A stretch of 64,000 nt of DNA, taken from positions 62,001 through 126,000 of the forward strand of contig JAFEAQ010000019.1 in NCBI GenBank assembly GCA_018266295.1, given 5' to 3'. The notes under the pieces were generated by a model, which was not told the DNA's origin, made no database searches, and was given only the letters and a program-made list of their open reading frames with translations. The stretch comes from Bdellovibrionales bacterium (GTDB lineage Bacteria; Bdellovibrionota; Bdellovibrionia; Bdellovibrionales; Bdellovibrionaceae). Positions 8,228 through 16,547 of this stretch are shown one piece after another. Both the position numbers and the translations under genes were made by a program. Numbering within the stretch: position 1 is the first letter of the stretch; each line of letters begins with the position of its first letter.

Positions 8228-9349
8228 CTACGCCATTTTCATGTAGAGCTGCCATTGGCGCATGCCCATTTCGAATTCAAGGCGGGCCAATTGCATTTCC
8301 ATTTTGATTTGTGAGAGCTTTGCTTTTGAAGCGTCTTGGAGTTCGCTTTTCATGCGCTCGTAATCTTCCGCAAGCTTTTTCATTTTCATTTGAGCCGCCA
8401 GGATTTTCTCGCGGAGGTTTTCCAACTGCTCCTCAGAGAAACCGCGGCTTTTCATTTTCAAACCTTCGACTTGCAGGCGGGCTTTCAAGATTTCGGCGTT
8501 AGAAATTTGACGAAGCTTTGTCGCAAGACCCATCCACTTCAACGTGAGGATCGTCCACTTGGTTGGATCCCAGTGGTACCAGCGAATACCGTTACGGTAG
8601 TCGATTTGGAATTTGTGATGGAAGTTATGATAGCCTTCACCGTGAGTCAGGAAAGCAACGAACAAGCTGTCGCGCGCCGAAATTTCTTTTGAGTAAGTTT
8701 GATCGCCTAAAGTGTGGCACAGTGAATTTACGAAGAACGTGCTTTGTTGAGTCAAAGCAATACGCAGACCGCCAGCGATCGCAAGGCCCGCAAGGGCGCT
8801 TCCCATGAAGTAGCCGATCAGCATCGGGAATGCAAAACCCGTCGCAATCGCAACCCAAACGTAGTACTTGTCCTGCAAGTAAACCATTTTATCTTTTTCA
8901 AGATCCGGAGCTTGGATTGGCAAGTTCACGCTGTCTTTGCGGAACATCCAGCCCATGTGCGCGTACCAGAAACCTTCATGGATATTGTAAGGATCGTTTT
9001 CGCTGTCGATTTTAGAATGGTGACGGCGATGATCTGAAGACCATTTCAAGCAGGAACCTTGAAAGCCAGATGCGCCGACTAATAAGAATACGGCTTTCAT
9101 GATCGGATGCGCGTCGTAGCTCTTATGTGAAAACAAACGATGGTAGCCTGCCGTGATGCTAAGATTTGTCGCGGCGGCGAAAACTAAACCAAATGCGAGG
9201 ATACCCCAGTGGACGTGGTCCGTTGTCAGGAAGTAAGCAACAGTAAGGATCACAGAGAAAAGGGGGTTCAAAATCAAAAACAAAGACACAGTGAGGTCAT
9301 ATTGCGCAAGCCACTGTTTGAACCGTTGTTTTAGAGACTTTTTTTGCAT
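8228..9349 (-). CDS. Membrane fatty-acid (acyl-CoA/acyl-lipid delta-9) desaturase with C-terminal coiled coil
   Basis: 373 aa. The three histidine boxes of the di-iron desaturases are present: HRLFSH (70-75), HRRHH (107-111) and HNFHH (241-245), with hydrophobic segments around 22-66, 83-98 and 165-200. The layout matches stearoyl-CoA delta-9 desaturases, which introduce a double bond and tune membrane fluidity. Residues about 287-373 are unusual: a long charged, Met/Lys/Glu-rich helix predicted as a coiled coil, absent from the core family and probably used for oligomerisation or partner binding (inference). Transcribed alone. Confidence 0.93.
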   Translation of the reverse strand: MQKKSLKQRFKQWLAQYDLTVSLFLILNPLFSVILTVAYFLTTDHVHWGILAFGLVFAAATNLSITAGYHRLFSHKSYDAHPIMKAVFLLVGASGFQGSCLKWSSDHRRHHSKIDSENDPYNIHEGFWYAHMGWMFRKDSVNLPIQAPDLEKDKMVYLQDKYYVWVAIATGFAFPMLIGYFMGSALAGLAIAGGLRIALTQQSTFFVNSLCHTLGDQTYSKEISARDSLFVAFLTHGEGYHNFHHKFQIDYRNGIRWYHWDPTKWTILTLKWMGLATKLRQISNAEILKARLQVEGLKMKSRGFSEEQLENLREKILAAQMKMKKLAEDYERMKSELQDASKAKLSQIKMEMQLARLEFEMGMRQWQLYMKMA

Positions 9350-9445
9350 TAAGTTAATTCCTCCAACTGATTTTTATTGTGCCCGTAAAGGGGGCTTTTT
9401 TCCATGGGAAATACCATTTTGACAATTAACTGAATAAAAACGAAA

Positions 9446-9483
9446 AAAAGGCTGCGCCTATTAAAATTAGGCCAGCCTTTTTC
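9446..9483. terminator. Bidirectional terminator between beta-barrel and desaturase genes
   Basis: Stem GGCTG-(C)-GCCTA / TAGGC-CAGCC with one bulged base, flanked by A and T runs on both sides. It ends the minus-strand beta-barrel gene. Confidence 0.75.
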
Positions 9484-9513
9484 TGTTTGTTTTCGAATGT
9501 ATTTCTAAGTGAG

Positions 9514-10128
9514 TTAGATGCCGAAGCCAAGCAGTACTTTTATATACGAGCCAGACATATTGATATCTTGATCTGAGAGGTTCCCAGTCTTGTCGTGAGC
9601 GTCTTTCCAGCGGAAGTCTTCATAACCGGCCTCAGCGCCAACGTGGAAGCCAATAAGCTTCACGCCGGCTTCTAAACCAATGCTGTAAGAAGAGATTTTG
9701 CTAGAGCTAAAGTTCGCGGTTTCTGTTGAATTTGTAATCGCTTTGATTTCGCCAGAATGAGACAGGCCGTAACTGACGATTGGTCCCAAAAAGAGCAAAG
9801 TATCAATCAAACGATAGTTTAAAAGTAGTGCAGTGCGCGTATAGTTGGCTTTAAACTCAAGGCCACTGCTGCTGGCATCAACACCCATGTTTTCATAACG
9901 AACCCCGAAGCCAATTGGGAAGAGCGGCGGAGAGACAATGACGTCCGCGCCTAGACCATAGGTTGGGGCGACGGTCGGGATGCTACTTTGACCCGGAAAG
10001 AGCGGAGCCAAATCAGGTTTTGAAGCCAGCAGCCCGTAAGTGAGGCGGGCTTCAAACAAAGCGTGAGCCGGTGCGGAAATTAAAGAGCCCGTAATAATTG
10101 TGATTGCAAAAAGAAGTAGACGTTTCAT
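9514..10128 (-). CDS. Outer-membrane beta-barrel protein (OmpA/OmpW-like size)
   Basis: 204 aa with a cleavable signal peptide (MKRLLLFAITIITGSLISAPAHA). The rest alternates hydrophobic and polar residues, e.g. TALLLNYRLIDTLLFLGPIVSYGL and YSIGLEAGVKLIGFHVGAEAGYEDF. It ends SYIKVLLGFGI, a terminal aromatic-containing strand as used by BAM substrates. Length fits an eight-stranded barrel. No specific ligand or family can be named. It is transcribed alone and ends at a good bidirectional terminator. Confidence 0.75.
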   Translation of the reverse strand: MKRLLLFAITIITGSLISAPAHALFEARLTYGLLASKPDLAPLFPGQSSIPTVAPTYGLGADVIVSPPLFPIGFGVRYENMGVDASSSGLEFKANYTRTALLLNYRLIDTLLFLGPIVSYGLSHSGEIKAITNSTETANFSSSKISSYSIGLEAGVKLIGFHVGAEAGYEDFRWKDAHDKTGNLSDQDINMSGSYIKVLLGFGI

Positions 10129-10272
10129 ACGGATTTTTCCTCCTGAGGAAATCAGAATTTCATTGTATCTCGGGGATTTCTTGAGGGTCCAAAATTAAAA
10201 TCCAAAACGGACCTTGGTCTTTGCGCGAAGGGTTCTCGTGGTTTTAGAAATTCTTTGTGATACCTTTTATTT

Positions 10273-11247
10273 ATGAAGTTAGCCCTCGTCCCATTGGAAG
10301 AATGGGAAAGACTCAACGAGCAATTAAAAATCCACTTTGATTTAGCAGCCGACAATTCGGTAAGAATCTACAAGGGGATGGCCCATGCGGTTTTTGAAGT
10401 CGGTCAGGGGACGGCGCAATTCATGTCTCATAAGCGCAGTTTCGGTGTCGTCAGAGGTCAAACTCCCTACTTTGAGTCTCTGTTGCCCTATTTCTATAAA
10501 GAAGTTTACGGTGTGCAACCCATCAATCACCAGGCTTTGACGGATCCTGAGGCTTGGGTGAGTGGTCTTAAGAAAGACACGATCTTCGTCCTGCACGCCG
10601 AAGATCATCCTGTGACCGGGGAGATCTATAATTATGATCGCCTCGACGAACTTTTGAACGAGAAAAAAATCTTCTCATTCCGAATTTCGCACTTTCGCCA
10701 CAATTACGAAAAGAAGGAGCTCCGCCCGTACTCAGTACGGATGTGCTATTTGAATAATGATCTAGCGGTCGCATTCTGCGGTGAACGTTACAAGACGCCG
10801 TCGTTGATTGCACCACAGATGAGTTGGCACCCTTCGCAGATTCTGGAGACTGTTCGCAAAATTCATGTTAGCCCACAAGATCAGGCCTTGGTTGAAAATT
10901 TTGAAAAGTCTTTTGCCGAGATCGCGGCACCGTGGTTTGCAAGCCCCACCGCGCGCCTCTATGACCGTGTGTTGTTAAGGTTCCACGATGTAAATGCCGA
11001 AGCTTTGTTGCAAAGGCTGTTTGATCATCTGCAAGTGGATCCTTCGAAATACTACGAAACTCTAGACACCACAAACCTCTGCCGTTGGCTGCATTTTAAG
11101 ACTTTCACCAGCTGGTGGGAGCCAAAACCGTCTACAGAAGATCTGGCGTCCTTGCTGGTGATCGACTCTGGGTGGCTTGTCACAAAAGATTTTGCCAAGA
11201 TCCTTAAAACGACCTATGAAGAGATTAAGGCCGAGCAGAGCTGGTAG
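10273..11247 (+). CDS. Conserved-looking protein of unknown function, possible PLP-fold relative
   Basis: 324 aa, no signal peptide, normal codon use. I do not recognise a named family. The order of segments is reminiscent of fold-type I PLP enzymes: HKRSFGVVRGQTPYFESLLPYFY near the N-terminus, DTIFVLHAEDHPVTGEIYNYDRLDELL in the middle (compare 'NPxTG...D' stretches) and LYDRVLLRFHDVNAEALLQRLF near the C-terminus. However, the PLP-aspartate and a clear Schiff-base lysine motif are missing. If related it would be a catalytically altered member; this is weak inference. It sits 42 bases before recO and may share its transcript. Confidence 0.6.
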   Translation: MKLALVPLEEWERLNEQLKIHFDLAADNSVRIYKGMAHAVFEVGQGTAQFMSHKRSFGVVRGQTPYFESLLPYFYKEVYGVQPINHQALTDPEAWVSGLKKDTIFVLHAEDHPVTGEIYNYDRLDELLNEKKIFSFRISHFRHNYEKKELRPYSVRMCYLNNDLAVAFCGERYKTPSLIAPQMSWHPSQILETVRKIHVSPQDQALVENFEKSFAEIAAPWFASPTARLYDRVLLRFHDVNAEALLQRLFDHLQVDPSKYYETLDTTNLCRWLHFKTFTSWWEPKPSTEDLASLLVIDSGWLVTKDFAKILKTTYEEIKAEQSW

Positions 11248-11289
11248 TTTTGCAAACCCAATCTGAGGCCTCTTTCGTGGGGCCATTCA

Positions 11290-11895
11290 GTGGAAATCAA
11301 AGAACGTTTCATCATATTGCGAGCAATGAAGTATTCCGAAGCGGATCTCATTCTGCATGCGATTTCTCCGGTGGGTGAAAAACTGTCGTTCTTAGCCCGT
11401 GGCGCACTGAAAAGTAAAAAACGTTTCGGTGGCGGCGTGCTCGAACCTTCGCACTTCGTGCAGTTTACTTATAAGCAGGCCAGCGAAGGTAAGATCAATA
11501 CTTTGAACGAAGCGACCTTACTGAACGATTTCAAAAAAATTCGTCAGGACTACGATCATCTCGAATTCGCATTGCATGTTCTTGAATGTATCTCGCGTGT
11601 GAGCCAAGAAGGCGATAAGAACTCCGAAGCTCTCTTCAATCTTTTAGGCAATACTCTGAAAGCGGTTGAAAGCACCCAGGACGTGATGTTGCTGAGAATG
11701 CATTTCTATCTGAAGTTCATGATGCAGCAGGGGGTTCTGACGCCCGAGCCGTGGATGACTCCGCTCCTTCGCACCAACATCATGGAAAGCAACACTCTTG
11801 TGGATGATAAGAATCTGAAGAAAGACATTGCTCTGCATATGTCTTCGATTGAATCCGCAACTCAGCAGTATTTAAAGACCGCAGAAAATCACTAA
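11290..11895 (+). CDS. recO: DNA repair protein RecO (short form)
   Basis: RecFOR-pathway protein that anneals ssDNA and helps load RecA on SSB-coated gaps. The N-terminal OB-fold pattern is clear (RFIILRAMKYSEADLILHAISPVGEKLSFLARGALKSKKRFGG...LEPSHFVQFTY). At 201 aa it is shorter than E. coli RecO (242 aa), and the C-terminal CxxC-type zinc motif of many RecO proteins is absent. The start is GTG 11290. The stop overlaps by four bases the stop of the convergent Xer-type recombinase gene. Confidence 0.85.
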   Translation: MEIKERFIILRAMKYSEADLILHAISPVGEKLSFLARGALKSKKRFGGGVLEPSHFVQFTYKQASEGKINTLNEATLLNDFKKIRQDYDHLEFALHVLECISRVSQEGDKNSEALFNLLGNTLKAVESTQDVMLLRMHFYLKFMMQQGVLTPEPWMTPLLRTNIMESNTLVDDKNLKKDIALHMSSIESATQQYLKTAENH

Positions 11896-12800
11896 GCTTT
11901 CTTACGCTTACTGGGAACCGCGCTCAGGGGATGATGAGTCTCGAGCGTGCGCGCCAGTTGGTCCACTCCCAGATGAGTGTACTTCTCGGTCGCTTGCAGG
12001 CTCTCGTGGCCGAGCAGCTCTTGCAGGGTTCTCAAGTTCGCGCCACTGCTTAGTAAGTGTGTCGCAAAGCTATGGCGAAGTGCATGGGGATGCAGCGGTT
12101 TCATCAGCTGTGCTTTTGCTCCTCGTTGACGAACCCACTCATAAGCCACGCGCGGACTGAGTGGCTCCATGCCGAAGACGTAGTCGCCTTCGCCCTCTTT
12201 GCGAAGTTTTTGAAGAACATCCATCGCCATGCTCGGCAGAATCACGAGGCGTTCTTTTCCGCCCTTACCTTTTAAACGCAGGCTTCGGGTAGAGAAGTGC
12301 ACGTCAGACCACTTCAGCCCACACGCTTCACTCACCCGCAGGCCGCCTCCGTAGAGAACTAAAAACATCGCGCGGTCTTGCAGCTTGTGGGGAGTTTCAG
12401 GCTCACTGTCATAGGAGTGCAGAACTGCGAGCGCTTCATCGACGCTGAGGAAATGCGGAAGCTTCTTAGGTACTTTCGGGCAATGGATTTGGGTCGCTAA
12501 ATCGCGTTCTGTAAGCTGTTCCTGGTAAGCCCAGCCGAAGAAGCTCTTTAAAGTGGCGGTTTTGCGGTTCCGGGAGGCCAAAGAAAGCCCGGCCCAGCCG
12601 TTCAGGGCCTCGCGGGCAAGGTTCAAAAGCTCAGTTTCGGAAGGGTTTGGGGACGATCCCGCTTTGTCCTCGGAACCGAAGGCCTGTTCTAGGTCCTTAC
12701 GGTAAGCCTTCAGGGTGAGGGGGGATGAAGATTTTACAAAATTCATGTATTTCAAGTACTTAGATATACAATCGGAGAGGTTTAAGTACTTGGTGGCCAT
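11892..12800 (-). CDS. xerC: Tyrosine recombinase XerC/XerD family
   Basis: 302 aa. An N-terminal SAM-like core-binding domain (YLKYMNFVKSSSPLTLKAYRKDLEQAF) precedes the catalytic domain. Catalytic residues are visible: Arg in GGGLRVSEACGLKW, Lys in LKGKGGKERLV, HxLRH in HPHALRHSFATHLL, and GHESLQATEKYTH with the nucleophilic Tyr. Such proteins resolve chromosome dimers at dif; whether this one is XerC or XerD cannot be told by eye. The N-terminal start has only a weak ribosome site. Convergent with recO. Confidence 0.88.
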   Translation of the reverse strand: MATKYLNLSDCISKYLKYMNFVKSSSPLTLKAYRKDLEQAFGSEDKAGSSPNPSETELLNLAREALNGWAGLSLASRNRKTATLKSFFGWAYQEQLTERDLATQIHCPKVPKKLPHFLSVDEALAVLHSYDSEPETPHKLQDRAMFLVLYGGGLRVSEACGLKWSDVHFSTRSLRLKGKGGKERLVILPSMAMDVLQKLRKEGEGDYVFGMEPLSPRVAYEWVRQRGAKAQLMKPLHPHALRHSFATHLLSSGANLRTLQELLGHESLQATEKYTHLGVDQLARTLETHHPLSAVPSKRKKA

Positions 12801-12853
12801 GCCTAAAATCCATTCCTTTAGATTTTACGGGGTCCTAAAAAAAGTATAATGCC

Positions 12854-12916
12854 ATGCAAAAAATCGCTTGCATAAATTACAGCCCACCATGTATATTGCA
12901 TCACGTTAGACGCAAT
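12854..12916. promoter_or_regulatory. Two dyads in the promoter gap of the sigma-54 activator gene
   Basis: ATGCAA-N8-TTGCAT (12854-12873) and ATTGC-N12-GCAAT (12895-12916) are inverted repeats upstream of ATG 12952. TTGCAT and TATATT, 18 bases apart, could also serve as a sigma-70-type promoter. Candidates for autoregulatory binding; not conclusive. Confidence 0.4.
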
Positions 12917-12951
12917 GTATCAAAATTAGATTACTCGAAAGGCGGCACGTA

Positions 12952-14019
12952 ATGGAGAATAACAACGGTTCATCATCCTCACATACTGTTTTACCTTCTT
13001 CCCAAAACTCACAGCAAGTTCTTTGGAACAACTCAGTCCAAAAATCGAGCGAGAATAAGACGATTGTCTATCAATCAGAGATCATGGGTTCTTTGATGAA
13101 GATGATTGATCGCGTAGCTCCTTCTGCGGCAAACATCCTCGTTTTGGGTGAGTCTGGTACGGGTAAAGAGCTCATCGCTCGTCATATTCATGAAAAATCA
13201 AATCGTCGTAATAAGCCGTTTGTTGCTATTAACTGTGGTGCTCTTCGCGAGACTTTGCTTGAGAGCGAACTTTTCGGACACGAGAAGGGTTCATTCACAG
13301 GCGCCTACAACAAAAAAATCGGTTTGGCCGAAGCTGCTAACGGTGGAACTCTTTTCCTCGATGAAATCGGTGAGTTGAGCCCAGGTATCCAAGCGAAACT
13401 TCTCCGTTTCATCCAAGAGGGTGAGCTCTATCGCGTTGGTGGCAAAGATCCAATCAAAGTAGACATCCGTTTGATCTCTGCAACAAACCGTGAGTTGGAC
13501 GCTGAAGTTCAACGCGGTAACTTCCGTGAAGACTTGTTCTATCGTATTAATACAATTGTTGTGAACTCTCCACCTCTTCGCCGTCGTCGTGAAGATATCC
13601 CAGCCTTGGTAAACCATTTCTTGGGAAGCGCGACTCATTCATACTTGAACCGTGGTCGTAATATTTCTGAAGATGCTTTGAAAGTGCTTCAAAAATACGA
13701 CTGGCCGGGTAACATCCGTGAATTGCAAAACGTTTGTGAACGTTTGCAAATCCTCTCCGAAGGTCACACGATCATGGTGAACGATCTTCCAGAGAACGTT
13801 CGCAATCCAGAGAAAGCGGACGACATCATTGATTACGATCCAAGCTTGACTCTTCATGAGCTCGAGAAGCGTTACATTCTCAAGGCGCTAGCTCACTTCG
13901 GTGGCAACAAAACTCAAGCTGCTAACAACTTGGGAATCACGATCAAGACTCTCTATAACAAACTCCATGAGTACGGAGAGTTTGAGAAGTTCGCTGTTCA
14001 CTCTAAACCAATGAAGTAA
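12952..14019 (+). CDS. Single-component sigma-54-dependent activator (bEBP) without a receiver domain
   Basis: 355 aa. A 40-residue Ser/Asn/Gln-rich tail leads directly into a complete AAA+ domain: Walker A GESGTGKE (66-73), the sigma-54 contact loop GSFTGA (113-118, a natural variant of GAFTGA), Walker B TLFLDEIGEL, and the arginine-finger segment FREDLFYRIN. A Fis-type helix-turn-helix (NKTQAANNLGITIKTLYNKL) closes the protein. With no sensory domain it should, like PspF, be controlled by a partner protein or by its own level. All catalytic residues look intact, in contrast to the NtrX-like protein at 40319-41689. SD AAAGG lies upstream of ATG 12952. Confidence 0.92.
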   Translation: MENNNGSSSSHTVLPSSQNSQQVLWNNSVQKSSENKTIVYQSEIMGSLMKMIDRVAPSAANILVLGESGTGKELIARHIHEKSNRRNKPFVAINCGALRETLLESELFGHEKGSFTGAYNKKIGLAEAANGGTLFLDEIGELSPGIQAKLLRFIQEGELYRVGGKDPIKVDIRLISATNRELDAEVQRGNFREDLFYRINTIVVNSPPLRRRREDIPALVNHFLGSATHSYLNRGRNISEDALKVLQKYDWPGNIRELQNVCERLQILSEGHTIMVNDLPENVRNPEKADDIIDYDPSLTLHELEKRYILKALAHFGGNKTQAANNLGITIKTLYNKLHEYGEFEKFAVHSKPMK

Positions 14020-14039
14020 TTCTTCATCGAGGTTTCCGA

Positions 14040-14768
14040 GTGAAGCATCGTTTGTTAACACTCTTTATACCGCTCCTGACATGCTCAGCCTTTGCCAAGG
14101 CTGAGCATTCTTGTATGTACCGTCACATTGATGATGCGATGATTTTGAATCAGGCGCGAGCGCCGATTTATAATCGCCTCAGCAATGGTGAGAGTGCTAT
14201 CGTCAGCGAGGCCATGATCTCATTCGAGAAGGGCCTGCTCCGCAGTGCAAGTCTTGCGGATGCTGCCGCATTTCCGTTTCAGCTTTCCGGCATTCCTATT
14301 CTTTGTGTTGATTACATTCACATGAGCGAAACTCCGTCGTTCCGTAACTCATTTGCGCAAGGGGCGCCGAAGCTGTCGCAATTTCATCCACTGAATATCC
14401 AGTCTGTCAAAACAGCTCTGACGGCGGCTTTACAGTCTGATGATTTTGAATCCATGATTGAAATCGCCACTCAGTCTATAGAAGAGCTTAATAAAGAGCC
14501 GCGCTTTAACTGCATGGTTCGCCATTTTCTCGAGAGCGCGCGCCGAATTGCGGGACTCGCTCCACAATATCAAGTGATGGCGGGAAGTAGATTGAGTGCT
14601 TACGGAACAAAGTTCATTTCGAAAAAAATTCTCAAAGGGCATATCAAATCTTTGGACGAAGCGGCCCGCATTGATCTCTTGTCCGCTCCTGTGCAGGCTC
14701 AGAACATTCCTATCGTTTGCCAGGATGTTCCTCATATCCCAACCGCCCCAAACCTGCTCCAGCCTTAG
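14040..14768 (+). CDS. Exported protein of unknown function
   Basis: 242 aa from GTG 14040, twenty bases after the sigma-54 activator. A signal peptide is clear (LLTLFIPLLTCSAFAKA). The mature part is mostly helical and has five cysteines (SCMY, ILCVD, NCMV, IVCQD among them), suggesting disulfides in the periplasm. I recognise no family. Co-transcription with the upstream regulator is likely from the short spacing. Confidence 0.7.
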   Translation: MKHRLLTLFIPLLTCSAFAKAEHSCMYRHIDDAMILNQARAPIYNRLSNGESAIVSEAMISFEKGLLRSASLADAAAFPFQLSGIPILCVDYIHMSETPSFRNSFAQGAPKLSQFHPLNIQSVKTALTAALQSDDFESMIEIATQSIEELNKEPRFNCMVRHFLESARRIAGLAPQYQVMAGSRLSAYGTKFISKKILKGHIKSLDEAARIDLLSAPVQAQNIPIVCQDVPHIPTAPNLLQP

Positions 14769-14827
14769 ATCTCCTGTCAGGATTCTATTAATAAAGCTCT
14801 CAGGGGCTGTTCCTTTGTGCTCCCATC

Positions 14828-14836
14828 TGTTATACT
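14828..14836 (+). promoter_or_regulatory. Extended -10 promoter element before a small exported protein
   Basis: TGTTATACT (14828-14836) is an extended -10 (TGn-TATACT) about 40 bases upstream of ATG 14875. The -35 region is poor, which extended -10 promoters tolerate. Confidence 0.45.
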
Positions 14837-14874
14837 CGCGGAAATTTGTGAATCAATATTTAAGGAGAAGCTCT

Positions 14875-15231
14875 ATGAAAGCTCTTATGGTTCTTGCTCT
14901 GACTTTGATGACAACAGCGGCTCACGCAGCTCAAACAATCACTTGCTTCTACACAAGCAATTCTGAAATTCAAATGGATATCGTTGCTGAAGGCGACTAC
15001 ACAAATCCAATGAATATCGAGATGAAAAGTGTCTCTATCTACAATATGAACTGGAGTGAATTGCCAGAAGCAAAACGCCAGTCAGTTGTTGGTCAATACT
15101 TGAGCAACGACATCAACTTCGACGTTCGCTTGGCTGACGGCACTTACTTGCTCGTGCCACAACAAATCTTTGCTCCGGGTCACGACGGTTCTGTGTACGT
15201 GAACGGTAAAGACGAATATCGTTGCTTCTAA
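14875..15231 (+). CDS. Small exported protein of unknown function
   Basis: 118 aa with signal peptide MKALMVLALTLMTTAAHA. The mature part begins QTITCFYTSN and ends DEYRCF, so one disulfide between the first and last segments is plausible. SD AAGGAG precedes ATG 14875. A longer frame runs in from upstream but crosses the previous gene and lacks a ribosome site. It has its own promoter-like element and terminator. No recognised family. Confidence 0.8.
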   Translation: MKALMVLALTLMTTAAHAAQTITCFYTSNSEIQMDIVAEGDYTNPMNIEMKSVSIYNMNWSELPEAKRQSVVGQYLSNDINFDVRLADGTYLLVPQQIFAPGHDGSVYVNGKDEYRCF

Positions 15232-15253
15232 TTTTGAAGATTTAGAACTCCTC

Positions 15254-15289
15254 AAGGCCCTGTGTCGCAGAAACACGGGGCTTTTTATT
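15254..15289 (+). terminator. Terminator of the small exported protein gene
   Basis: GCCCTGTGT / ACACGGGGC stem (one T-G wobble) with a 6-7-nt loop and a T-rich tail. Confidence 0.8.
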
Positions 15290-15297
15290 TTCATCCC

Positions 15298-16056
15298 CTA
15301 AAAGCCATGCAGAAAATCCTGGAGCTCACTTCGTTCTTTCTGCGAAAGCGCAAAGCCCGGTGGCGGCATGTGACCGGCCTCGACCATGTGCTGAATGGTG
15401 CCGCGCTGCTGACGTTGGAGTGTGCCTCTTGCGAAAAGACCCTCGTTTTGATGGCACTTCACACACACGCCGACTCTGAGTTCATCTTCATGAGGGGGGC
15501 CGCGAAAACGAAAAGGCACTTCGCGATGAGCATCTTCTCGGTCTTCAGCCGCATCGTAGCGAACCCGTCCGTAAGTTTTGATTCGTAAATTCCACCAGGC
15601 TGTCTTTATTTTCTCGCGGAGTGTGAGCGGGGCAGAAGAGCTCTCAGTCATCGGCCGGATCGCACGCGGTCCATTATTGTGACAAAGAAAGCAGCTCGCG
15701 CGATAAGGGATCTGCTGTTTTAGCAAATCTTCGTTCCATTCCAAAGGCCCCGGTTTAAATTGATAAAAGTAGGCGACCTTCGGCGATTTCGTTTTGTCGA
15801 TGACAATGGCGATGCGATCCCATTTTTCGGGCGGAGGTTTCCGTCCGAAATGACTTTGATTCATCATCCAAACATCGCGATCAGCGCCTGGAAACCAACG
15901 GATCTCGTTAAAGACCGATTCAAGTTGGGGATTCTTGGATTCTTCGGATTCGATGAAAATGCCGGTGGTATTGGTTTGCACCCAAAGCCAAAGGCCCGCA
16001 CTCAAAAGAGCCAGGGCCATCGTCAATGCAATTGCGAGTTGCGCGAACTTTTTCAT
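15298..16056 (-). CDS. Membrane-anchored or exported diheme c-type cytochrome
   Basis: 252 aa with an N-terminal hydrophobic segment (LAIALTMALALLSAGLWLWV). Two CxxCH heme attachment sites are present: CFLCH and CVKCH, the second followed by NEGLFARG and a C-terminal HMPPPGFALS, where Met is a likely axial ligand. Several Trp-rich stretches lie between. It probably carries electrons in the periplasm. The ATG overlaps the TAA of the upstream gene (TAATG), so translation is coupled to that gene. Confidence 0.85.
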   Translation of the reverse strand: MKKFAQLAIALTMALALLSAGLWLWVQTNTTGIFIESEESKNPQLESVFNEIRWFPGADRDVWMMNQSHFGRKPPPEKWDRIAIVIDKTKSPKVAYFYQFKPGPLEWNEDLLKQQIPYRASCFLCHNNGPRAIRPMTESSSAPLTLREKIKTAWWNLRIKTYGRVRYDAAEDREDAHREVPFRFRGPPHEDELRVGVCVKCHQNEGLFARGTLQRQQRGTIQHMVEAGHMPPPGFALSQKERSELQDFLHGF

Positions 16057-16442
16057 TAGTAGGTGCAGGAAAAAGTCTCAGGTTCACTCGCACCCACCGT
16101 GAGTTTTGCATAGATATCCCAGCTAGAGGGTTCAGACAAGGTCGTGCCTGCACAACGACGGCAACCGCCACCATAGCGCGGAACCGATTTGACTTCCAAG
16201 GCCACTGGTTGGCCATCTGTCGAATTCAGATTGTAGCCGGTTGTTTGCGTATAAGTGCCTGTCCAAGTCTGCGTGTTATTTAAAATCACAGAGACAACGC
16301 CTTCACCAGTGGCAAAACCTTCTTGAGCTGGGTGTTGGATCGTCAGTGTGTTGCCGTTTCCGTAGTTCTTGCAGTGATAGTTTGCCAGAGCCTGCTGGCC
16401 CAAAACCAAACCGAGAGTTGCAAGAGTGATCATCTTCATCAT
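16056..16442 (-). CDS. Small exported Cys-containing protein of unknown function
   Basis: 128 aa, signal peptide MMKMITLATLGLVLGQQALA. The mature part has NYHCKNYGNG at its start, GGGCRRCAGT in the middle and ETFSCTY at the end, that is a CxxC pair and two further cysteines. AAGGAG lies six bases before the first ATG. It is directly followed by, and overlaps, the diheme cytochrome gene. It is divergent from a LysR-type gene across a 105-base AT-rich gap. No family recognised. Confidence 0.75.
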   Translation of the reverse strand: MMKMITLATLGLVLGQQALANYHCKNYGNGNTLTIQHPAQEGFATGEGVVSVILNNTQTWTGTYTQTTGYNLNSTDGQPVALEVKSVPRYGGGCRRCAGTTLSEPSSWDIYAKLTVGASEPETFSCTY

Positions 16443-16547
16443 AATTGTCTCCTTTTTAGTAGGGTTGTTCTCAGATGAAATTTAGGAGATTTTCCAAAAT
16501 TAGAAAAATTAATTGTTTTTACATATACATTAAAATAATTAATACCT

